This document shows, in pieces, positions 27,493 through 37,104 of a stretch of 64,000 bases of DNA. A program made the position numbers and the translations under genes. This DNA is from Chondrosia reniformis. Its lineage: Eukaryota; Porifera; Demospongiae; Chondrillida; Chondrillidae. The number at the start of each line of letters is the position of its first letter. Position 1 is the stretch's first letter. The stretch covers positions 4,342,501 to 4,406,500 of the forward strand of contig OX359192.1 in assembly GCA_947172415.1 (NCBI GenBank). The letters are read 5' to 3'. The notes beneath the pieces were generated by a model that ran no database searches, was not told the origin of the DNA, and saw only the letters and a program-made list of their open reading frames with translations.

Positions 27493-29001
27493 AAGCTCAA
27501 GGAGTTTCCTGGAGGAAGAAAAAGATGTAACTTTTGCATGACTGCCTGGGAGTTCACTGATGAGGTTTCTGAGGAACCTTTAGGTAGAGTGGTACATCAC
27601 CATTTTTGGTTTCATCCACGTTTATGTGTGTGTTTGTATGCATGTGTAGCTGTGAAAAAAAGGAAGCTATTGGAGGATTGCTGTCCATCACACCAGAAAA
27701 GATTGAAGACTAAAGAAAAGGAACACATACAGAAGTCACTTTCTTGGTTACGTGAGGCTGGCGTTCACCCACTTTCTTTGAAAGTGTATGATTCCAGGAC
27801 CTGTAGAACTGAATATATCAACTTAAATTGAGACTTAGTACCTACAGATATTCCTAATGATGACCTATTGAGCCTTGCACTCTATGTAAAGGACAGACAT
27901 GTAATTTCAGGTGGGTTAGATTGGTCCTCGACTGATCATTCTTTGAATGCTAGGTATGTATGCATAATTCAAATCTAACATGATTACAGGATTATTCTCG
28001 AATGGATATCTTATTCTCTGTTGATGCAGAACCATTGATGAAAATATTGCTCTATCCCAGTTGCCTAAGAGCAAAAAGAAGTTTAATGTCACCAACTCTC
28101 CTCTTTTCCCAACTATTCCCCTACACCATGTTGTCATCGACAACCTTCATTTGTTTTTAAGGATAGCTGATGTCCTTATGGATCTTTTAATTGAAGATCT
28201 CATGAGGGCAGATTCCATTGAGAAGGGAAAAAGGCTACAAAATGGATTTGATGCATCAAAGTACAAACACCTTCATGAATTTGAAAAATTTGTTCGCAGT
28301 CTTGGGATTCCAGGGTTTTCATTTTTTGTTGGGACTAACAAGATAATGAATTGGAGAACACTTACTGGTTAGTAACTACTAGCTTATACATGCAAGAAGG
28401 TAATAAAGACTGTTTCTTGATTCATACAGGTCCAGAGAAGTTGGTACTTTTTTCAAAGATGGACATCCCAAACCTTCTTCCTAATGTTAATCCCACAAAA
28501 ACAGCAACTATACAGTCACTGTGGTGTCACTTCTTGGAAGTCAACAGGCTATTGTGTGGAACTAAGGAATTGGATTTGTCTGTTCTAGAAACGAAGTGCA
28601 AAAAATGGGTAGATACCTTTGTTTCCATCTATCAAACAAAAAGGGTCACTCCTTACATTCATGCTCTACATTCACATGTAAGCCAGTTTCTTTACTTACA
28701 TGGAAGCATAGCACCATTCTCCCAGCAGGCACTGGAAAAATATAATGACCGATTAACCAAGACATTCTTTAGGTAAGCATCACATGGATATATAATATAA
28801 TCTGTGCATTGATTTTAAATTGAATCATATCCATACAGGTCGTCCAATATGAGACAAACGGAAGCCTTACAGCAGATACTTGAAAAAGAGAATAGGTCAG
28901 AAACTCTGATGGAAGAAGTGATCCCACCAGAAGTAAAGGAGTATGTTTGTAGCAATTGTGGAGTAAAAGGGCACAACAAGAGAACTTGCATGCACTTCTA
29001 G
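27493..29001 (+). pseudogene. Multi-exon CCHC zinc-knuckle protein gene with an in-frame stop
   Basis: Exons read in one consistent frame through clean GT-AG introns: about 27493-27583, 27650-27953, 28030-28367, 28430-28772 and 28839-29001. The introns are 66, 76, 62 and 66 bp. The protein has an early CNFC pair, a central region with LFPTIPLHHVVIDNLHLFLR, then WRTLTGPEKLVLF, VTPYIHALHSHV and LHGSIAPFSQQALEKYNDRL, and a C-terminal knuckle C-X2-C-X4-H-X4-C (CSNCGVKGHNKRTC). I recall similar uncharacterised, often multi-copy proteins in sponges and cnidarians. They look transposase-derived, but I cannot name a superfamily. An in-frame TGA at 27829-27831 interrupts exon 2, with the same frame continuing as DLVPTDIPNDDLL, so this copy is probably decayed or needs readthrough. 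The 5' end is unresolved. Confidence 0.6.
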
Positions 29002-29882
29002 TTAAATAGTATGTCAGGCTTTTTTAAATTGTAAATCTGTATCACTGACATTTGCATTTATGTAATGTTGAAAATTAATAACTTAATATTCACACAAACC
29101 TTCTTTACTCACCTTCAATTGTGAATGGCTTTTGTACTTGTTAGGCTTCTTGAGATAGACTAACATAGTGAGCTTCACTCCAACATAGGAATAGGACAGT
29201 ATAGTGTCCTTTAGTGGACATAAATCACTGTAACATCACTATAAAATCTAAAGTGAACCTCACATGTTTGAAAAATTCACCTTTGCAAACCTATATACAC
29301 TTAGAATAAAATTAAACGTACAATTCCAGGAAAAGAATCCAAAAGAATTTGACTATGCAGACACTGAAGTATCCATTCACGTAAACCTGCCTTACTCACC
29401 TTCAATTGTGTTCTATTGAATGGCTGTTGTCCTTGTAAGGCTTCTTGAGATAACTAGCCATTAGCACATTGCTATTAAATTTAGCTATATTACCAGAGGC
29501 CCATGTTATATTGCACATGAAAGGACTCAGAGTTTAATATGAGTTGAACATAGAGTACATGCACTGTCGCACTCAATTGTGTAAAACTAGTAGTTATCAT
29601 TTATAAATTCAATCATGCAATACAATATAATGGCACAATGAATACTGATCAAAGAGCTAGTTATTCAGTAACGATGATTTGCCTCAAGTCAACTTGATCA
29701 TTAAATTCATATGGCCAATCCATCTAAGGACTTTGAGGGTCATATGAAAGTAAAAAAGAGTTGAACACAGAGAATCACAATGGTCATGGGTGTAAATATA
29801 ATGACTACATATAAAGTGTAAGTGTATATTCTAACACAACAACAAGTGTTACAGTCTTAAGGATTATCTGAAGAGTTTTAGT
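29002..29882. other. Intergenic sequence with a small local duplication
   Basis: No gene is seen. Two related ~75-bp stretches, near 29088-29156 and 29380-29454, share ACTCACCTTCAATTGTG, GAATGGCT and AGGCTTCTTGAGATA, indicating a short internal duplication. The right end should hold promoter and 5' UTR of the phosphatase gene, but no core promoter motif is evident. Confidence 0.5.
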
Positions 29883-30698
29883 ATGGCAGAAGCAGTTCAA
29901 GAAGTTCCAGTTATTTCAAAAGTAGAAGCTGTATAGGCAAGTTAAGTCTATAGACAGCAAATGAACATATATACTAAGTAATGATACTTTTTATGTCAAC
30001 TTTTAGAAGCCACTGATTGACCAGGTTGTGCCTGAACCTTCAATAGAGCCCTTCACAGTGCTATTAATTAGGCATGGACAATGCAATACTTACAGCGGCA
30101 GATTAACTGAATTAGGTGAGGAACAGGCTATCAAGACAGGCCAATATCTATCAGGCTGCCTGGACACTAACAAAGTCATTTCTTGGGAGTGTTCACCACT
30201 ACAAAGAGCTCAGGACACCAGTAGGAAAATTCAGAGATTCCTCAGCATAAGATTCCCAAGCTACACAAATGAAAAGCTAAAAGAAGGCTCTCCTGTAAGT
30301 AAACCATATTCTCAACACTTAACACACATTTATATATTATCGTTATCCTGAACAGAACAGTTCCTCAGACCGAGACAGGTTTCAGTCTGCCTGGGAGGAT
30401 TTAAAATCAGAGGGCTATGAGTCCAAAAATAAAGGGAAAATTAAAGTATTGGTGTCCCACAAAAATATAATAAGGCATATTCTAAACCAGTAAGTCTTAC
30501 ACTTTCAGTCGTAAATATTGCCATTACACATATTGCAACAATTGCATTTTTAGAGCTTCAAGACAGGAAGGTCACATCTGGCATTGTGGTATTGCTAAGA
30601 TTCTATTCCATTGTAAGAACATAGGAATTAACAATAGCAGTTGTGAACATTTTAGCAGTAGGAAGTTACAAACACATTATAACCGTCACTTATACTAA
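29883..30698 (+). CDS. Histidine phosphatase superfamily protein, PGAM5-like
   Basis: Four exons (29883-29930, 30007-30294, 30356-30489, 30554-30698) encode about 204 residues with no internal stop. All three introns are GT-AG, 60-76 bp long, and phase-consistent. Exon 1 encodes only 16 residues (MAEAVQEVPVISKVEA). The catalytic signature LIRHGQ (phosphohistidine His) sits at about residues 34-39. LTELGEEQAIKTGQYL and the SPLQRAQDT helix (Arg contact) follow in exon 2, and the second catalytic His is in SHKNIIRHIL at the end of exon 3. This order, including LKEGSP, fits the histidine phosphatase fold and most resembles PGAM5, a Ser/Thr phosphatase. There is no N-terminal membrane segment as in mitochondrial PGAM5, so a cytosolic relative is likely. 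It appears to be the only intact gene of the island. Confidence 0.75.
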
Positions 30699-31072
30699 AT
30701 GAAACTTAGTACATCGTAAAATTAATTAATTGGCAGTGCAGGTGTTGTGCCATTTACCATGATAGTACTGGCTACATCTTTGGATCTTAGTGGCTTTTAA
30801 AAAACCATTGAAAATACATGGTCAGTCAATGACACTAAGCTAAACAATAAGAGTAGACACACAGCTGATTGCATAAGTTTACAATATTGATCAGAAATTG
30901 TGAAGGCTTGTATATAAAGAAGCTGTATAAACAATGCAACCAATGACTTTGATAACCTCTGTATAATAAAACACTTAAAGTATACTTAATATGTCCTTCC
31001 ACTTACAAGGTGGGCAGTCCATGAGTACAAATTTGAAAACCAAAAAGATACAACCAGGTGTACAACTTCAGG
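30699..31072. other. Intergenic sequence between convergent genes
   Basis: About 370 bp between the stop of the phosphatase gene and the stop of the minus-strand gene. It should contain both 3' UTRs. AATAAA-like signals occur (ATAATAAAAC near 30963 on +). No gene is seen. Confidence 0.5.
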
Positions 31073-31740
31073 TTAAACAATGTCTTTATGTCTTGATAAA
31101 TAAAATGTTACACTGTTAAGGTAACAGTAACAGAAGTCCCCAGCAACATTTAGTTTCCTTATATGCCATTGTTCCCCTAACAGGGGAACAAGATCCAGGT
31201 ATCTTTTAATACCAAACCTTTCATGGCCAAAGTGAATGCCTAATGGCTTTCCAACATTACCTAGACCACCTTTAAATAACAAAAAATCAAATGGTATTTC
31301 GATTCTACCCTCAATTTGGTGGGAAATAGGCTTTAAAGCAACTTTTATTCGCCACGCTAGCTCTTTATGGGCATCATAGGGCTTCAAATACGACGCACCT
31401 AAATCTACTGCCTGTACAGAACCTACACACAAATTCCGGACTGAAGGATAAACCTACACACAACAAGACTACGTACAAGTTAACGAACGCCGGGAAGATG
31501 CCAAAATTGACCATTTAGCTAACACTAATACTTACTGCAATTTAGTACTGAAACATCCTCTTTGTTCCTCCGTCGTATGCGTCATCGTATCCAACATAAT
31601 GAATCCTGACTTCTCCAGTGTCAGGATTTCGTCCGGTAATTGTTACGTTATACAATCCTTCTTTTGATGCCTTCGGTGGCAACTTCTTTGAACTTCTTCA
31701 GATGATTGAAGGCGCTTCTGACTTCTTGGGCTCCCTGCGC
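31073..31740 (-). pseudogene. Damaged gene with chromobarrel/Tudor-like segment
   Basis: Two exons can be matched on the minus strand: an upstream one of about 31740-31536 and a downstream one of 31440-31073, joined by donor GCA|GTAAGT and acceptor CTTCAG|TCC. The upstream exon encodes LPPKASKEGLYNVTITGR followed by VRIHYVGYDDAYD, the pattern of chromobarrel/Tudor-knot domains, which normally continues EWR. Here the frame shifts at that point. The shifted frame (NKEDVSVLN) fits the splice phase, so about 4 bp appear lost near 31580. An in-frame TGA also precedes the domain near 31695. The last exon encodes AWRIKVALKPISHQIEG, then IPFDFLLFKGGLGNVGKPLG and LNVAGDFCYCYLNSVTFYL to a TAA stop, a conserved-looking but unnamed C-terminal region. 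The downstream exon is intact at 122 codons. Confidence 0.5.
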
Positions 31741-31949
31741 TCTCTAAAATTATAGCGATTCACCTTAACTTATCGGTAAACAAACTTTCACGGCAAACTA
31801 AACTTTATTGCACCTTCGCAATCACGTAAAAGCTTTACGTATTTCGTAATGAATATAATTATAGCATCATAATGAATATCATTAAGGAATGCGTGAATAC
31901 AATTATACCACATTCTTCTAATTTAGCACCCTACACGAAATGAGCCAAA
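31741..31949. other. Right edge of the gene island
   Basis: Unique AT-rich sequence, presumably upstream of the minus-strand gene. Minisatellite resumes at about 31950. No gene is visible. Confidence 0.5.
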
Positions 31950-32454
31950 CAAACTCATATGTACAGCTGGTACATACAACTAGTACATACACCTCTATAG
32001 TATATTCAACTAGTACACAGAACTAGTAAGAAGTACATATAACAAGTACATACAACTAGTACTTACAACTATTACATTAAACTAGTACATATAACTAGTG
32101 CATGCAACCAGTACACACAACTAGTACATACAACTAATACATACAACTAGTACATACAGTTACTACACACAACTAGTTATGAGTACATAAATGTAGTACA
32201 TACAATTAGTACAAACAACAATTTACAAGTACATAAAAACTAATGCATACAACTAATACATACAACTACTACATTCAACTAGAACATAAATCTAGTACAT
32301 AAAACTAGTACATACATATAGTAGATACAAATACTAAATATACCTAGTACCAGTACATACAAATACTACAAACAACTAGTATCTATGACTAGTAAATAAA
32401 ACTAGTATTAGTCCATACAACTAAAACGTACAACTGTCACATTCAGCTAGTAAT

Positions 32455-33890
32455 GTGTACATATAACTAGTAAATACATCTAGTATATACAACTAGTCCA
32501 TACAACTATTAATTACAAGTAATACATACACCTACTACATAAAACCAGTACATACACATATAACTAGTACATATAAGTAGTACTTACAACTACTAAATAC
32601 AACTAGTACATACAAGTGGTACATAACTAGTACATACAATTAGTACATATAATTGGTACATACAAATAGTACAAACAGATAGTACATACAACTTGTACTT
32701 ACCTAGTACCCATTATAACTAGTACTATAAAGAACCTATAACTATTACATACAGCCAGAACATATATACAACTAGTGCATACAAGTAGTACTTACAACTC
32801 GCACATATAACTAATGCATACAACTAGTACATACACATAGTAAGTACATGTAGTACGTACAACTACTACACACAACTAGTACATAAAACTAGTACACACA
32901 ACTAGTACCTCCAAATAGTACATACAACTTGTGTCTAGTACATGCAACTAGGACCTACCTAGTACCTAGTATAACTAGGACTAGAACCTACAACCAGTAC
33001 ATACAACTAGTACATATAACAAGAACATACAGCTAGTATATACACCTAGTACACACAACTACTACATATAACTGGTACATACACATATACCTAGTACATA
33101 TAAATAGTACATACAACTAATACATACAACTACTACACACAACTAGTACATATAACTAGTACACACAATTACTACATTAAACTAGTGCATTCACAGAAAA
33201 CTAGCACATATAAATAGTATAGAACCTACAAGTGGTACATAAAACTAGTATATACAACTAGAAGCTACTTAGTACGTAGTACAACTCATACTAGAACCTA
33301 CAACTAGTATCTACACCTAGTCATACAACTAGTATCGAGTACATACAACTAGTACAAACAACTAGTACATACAAAGAGTCCATACAACTAGTACATACAA
33401 CTCGTACATACAACTAGTACCTACTTAGTACCTAGTATAACTAGTACTAGAGCATACAACTAGTACTTACTACTAGTACATACAGTTAATACATATAAAT
33501 AGTGCATACAACAAGTACATACAACAATAACACACAATTAATACATACAAATAGTATATACAACTTGTGTCTAGTACATTCAACTAAAATCTCCCTAGTA
33601 CCTAGTATAACTAGTACTAGAACCTAAAACTTGTACATACAACTAGTACATATAACTACTTTTTACAAATAGTATATACATGTAGTACACACAACTACTA
33701 CATATAACTAGCACATACACATATACATAGTACATATAAATAGTACATACAACTAGTACATAAAACTAGTACATATATACAACTAGTACATAAAACTTGA
33801 ATATACAATTAGTATATAGAACTAGTTCAAACGATTAGTACATACAACTAGTACCTACCTAATACTTTGTCATAACTTGTACTTGAACAT
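32455..33890. repeat. Left arm of a large imperfect inverted repeat
   Basis: Read in reverse complement, this stretch matches 35889-37104 in order. The phrase around 33855-33890 (CCTACCTAATACTTTG) is mirrored at 35900-35924, and the phrase TACATCTAGTATATACAACT near 32473-32495 is mirrored near 37066-37090. The arm is about 200 bp longer than its partner, so indels have accumulated. Confidence 0.8.
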
Positions 33891-35888
33891 AAAACTAGTA
33901 CACACAACCAGTAAATATAACTAGTACACACAATTACTACATTAAACTAGTACATATAAATACTATATACAACTACAACATAACTAGAACATACAATTAG
34001 TACATAGAACTAGTACAAACAACTAGTACATACAACTAGTACAAACAACTAGTACATATAACTAGTACATACAACTAGTACATACAACTTGTATTGAGTA
34101 CATAAAACTAGTAAAAACAACTAGTACATACAACTAGTGCGTACAACTAGAACCAACCTAGTACCTAGTATAAACTAGTACTAGAACTTACAACTAGTAC
34201 TTACAACTAGTATATACAACTAGTCCATATAAATGGTGCATACAACTAGTACACACAACTAGTACATATAACTAGTACAAACAACTAGTATATACGCCTA
34301 GTTCACACAACTACTAAAGATAACTAGTACATACGTATATACATAGTACATATAAATAGTATATACAACTAGTACGTACACAAATTACACTCATCTTGTA
34401 TGTAAAAGTACTACATACAACTTCTATCCAGTAAATATAACTAGGATCTACCTAGTACCTTGTATAACTACTACTAGAACTTACAACTAGAGCATAGAAC
34501 TAGTACATACAACTAATACATGCAACTAGTACCTACAACTAGAAAGTATAACTAGTACATACAGTTATTACACCCAACTAGAACATACAACTAGTACATA
34601 TAACTCGTACATACAACTAGTACATGCAACTAGTACAAACAATTAGAACTTACAACTAGTACATACACCTAATACATACAATTAGTACGTGCAACTAGAA
34701 CATACACCTAGTTACTAGACATACAACTAGTTACTACAAATAGTAAATAGAGTTAGTACATACAATAATTAGACACAACGTGAACATATAACTAGTACAT
34801 TCACATATAACTAGTATATATAAATAGTACATACACCCAGTACATACAACTAGGACACACAAGTAATATTTACAACTAGTACACACAACCAGTGCATACA
34901 ACCAGTGCATACAACTAGTACATACAACTAGAAACTAGTACATGCAACTAGTACATAGAAAAAGTACATAAAACTCATGCATACAACTAGTACGAACAAT
35001 AAGACATTAGTACATACAGCTAGCTCATACAATGTGAACATAAAACTACTACATACAACTAGTAATAATACAACTAGTACTAAGCTAGTACATGCAAGTA
35101 ATATATACATACAACTAGTACATACAATTGGAACATAACTAGTCCATGCAACTAATACAAACAATTTGTTTATACAACTACTACATGCAACTACTACATA
35201 CAACTTGTACCTACAACTATTATATATAACTAATACTAGTACATAAAACTAGTCCATAAACCTAGTCCATAAAATTTGTACATACAACTAGTACACACAA
35301 GTACTAGATATAACTAGTACATACAACTAGTACATATAACGAGTACATAAACCAAGTATAGACAACTAGGACATATAACTAGTACATAAACTATTACTAC
35401 ATACAACTTGTACCTACAATTATAAATATAACTTGTTCAAGTACATCCAACTAGTAAATCAACTAGTACATACAATCAGTACATACAAATAGAACCAACA
35501 GCTAGTACATACAATTTGTACCCACCTAGTAACCACTATAACTAGTACTAGAACCTATAACTATTCAATACAGCTAGTATATACAACTAGTACATATACT
35601 TATTACATACACATATAACTAGTACACACAACTACTACATAAAACTAGTCCATACACAGGTAACTAGTACATATAAATAGTATATACAACTAGAACATAA
35701 ACTAGAACATACAACTAGTACATTGAACTAGTACATACAACTAGAACCTATCTAGTACCTAGTACAACTAGTTCTAGAACCTACAACTAGTACTTACAAC
35801 TAGTAAATACAACGAGTATCGAGTACATACAACTAGTACATACAACTAGTACAAACAAGTAGTACATACAACTAGTCCATACAACTAG

Positions 35889-37104
35889 TACATACAACTT
35901 GTTCAAGTACAAGTTATAACAAAGTATTAGGTAGGTACTACTTGTATGTACTAATCATTTGAACTAGTTCTATATACTAATTGTATATTCAAGTTTTATG
36001 TACTAGTTGTACATATGTACTAGTTGTATGTACTATTTATATGTACTATGCATATGTGTATGTGCTAGTTATATGTAGTAGTTGTGTGTACTACATGTAT
36101 AAACTAGTTGTATAAAGTAGTTATATGTACTAGTTGTATGGACTAGTTGTATGTACTAGTTGTATGGACTATTTGTATGTACTAGTTGTTTGTACTAGTT
36201 GTATGTACTCGATACTAGTTGTATGACTAGGTGTAGATACTAGTTGTAGGTTCTAGTACCAGTTGTACTACGTATTAAGTAGCTTCTAGTTGTATGTACT
36301 AGTTTTATGTACCACTTGTAGGTTCTAGTTTACGTTCTAGTTGTATATACTATTTATATGTGCTAGTTTTCTTTGAATGCACTAGCTTAATGTAGTAATT
36401 GTGTGTACTAGTTATATGTACTAGTTGTGTGTAGTAGTTGTATGTATTAGTTGTATGTACTATTTATATGTACTAGGTATATGTGTATGTACCAGTTATA
36501 TGTAGTAGTTGTGTGTACTAGGTGTATATACTAGCTGTATGTTCTTGTTATATGTACTAGTTGTATGTACTGGTTGTTGGTTCTAGTCCTAGTTATACTA
36601 GGTACTAGGTAGGTCCTAGTTGCATGTACTAGACACAAGTTGTATGTACTATTTGGAGGTACTAGTTGTGTGTACTAGTTTTATGTACTAGTTGTGTGTA
36701 GTAGTTGTACGTACTACATGTACTTTGTGTATGTACTAGTTGTATGCATTAGTTATATGTACTAGTTGTAAGTACTACTTGTATGCACTAGTTGTATATA
36801 TGTTCTGGCTGTATGTAATAGTTATAGGTTCTTTATAGTACTAGTTATAATGGGTACTAGGTAAGTACAAGTTGTATGTACTATCTGTTTGTACTATTTG
36901 TATGTACCAATTATATGTACTAATTGTATGTACTAGTTATGTACCACTTGTATGTACTAGTTGTATTTAGTAGTTGTAAGTACTACTTATATGTACTAGT
37001 TATATGTGTATGTACTGGTTTTATGTAGTAGGTGTATGTATTACTTGTAATTAATAGTTGTATGGACTAGTTGTATATACTAGATGTATTTACTAGTTAC
37101 TAGT
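35889..37104. repeat. Right arm of the large inverted repeat
   Basis: This is the reverse-complement partner of 32455-33890. It begins TGTTCAAGTACAAGTTATAA and ends at the left junction of the R4-like element. The ~2.0 kb spacer between arms is minisatellite in the left-hand polarity. The arm start coincides with the point where the whole array reverses polarity. Confidence 0.8.

Larger units (their letters stand above)
31950..37104. repeat. 13-bp minisatellite containing the polarity switch
   Basis: From 31950 to about 35888 the monomer is CTAGTACATACAA on the + strand. From about 35889 onward it is the reverse complement TTGTATGTACTAG. Longer recurring phrases such as GACCTACCTAGTACCTAGTATA mark sub-blocks of 150-300 bp. 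There are no genes. A 91-codon minus-strand frame at 34928-35203 is minisatellite text. Confidence 0.9.

Noticed and set aside
34928..35203. 91-codon minus-strand frame rich in Val, Cys and Ser
   Set aside because: A translation of 13-bp minisatellite text; same for frames at 59493-59695 and 26457-26669.
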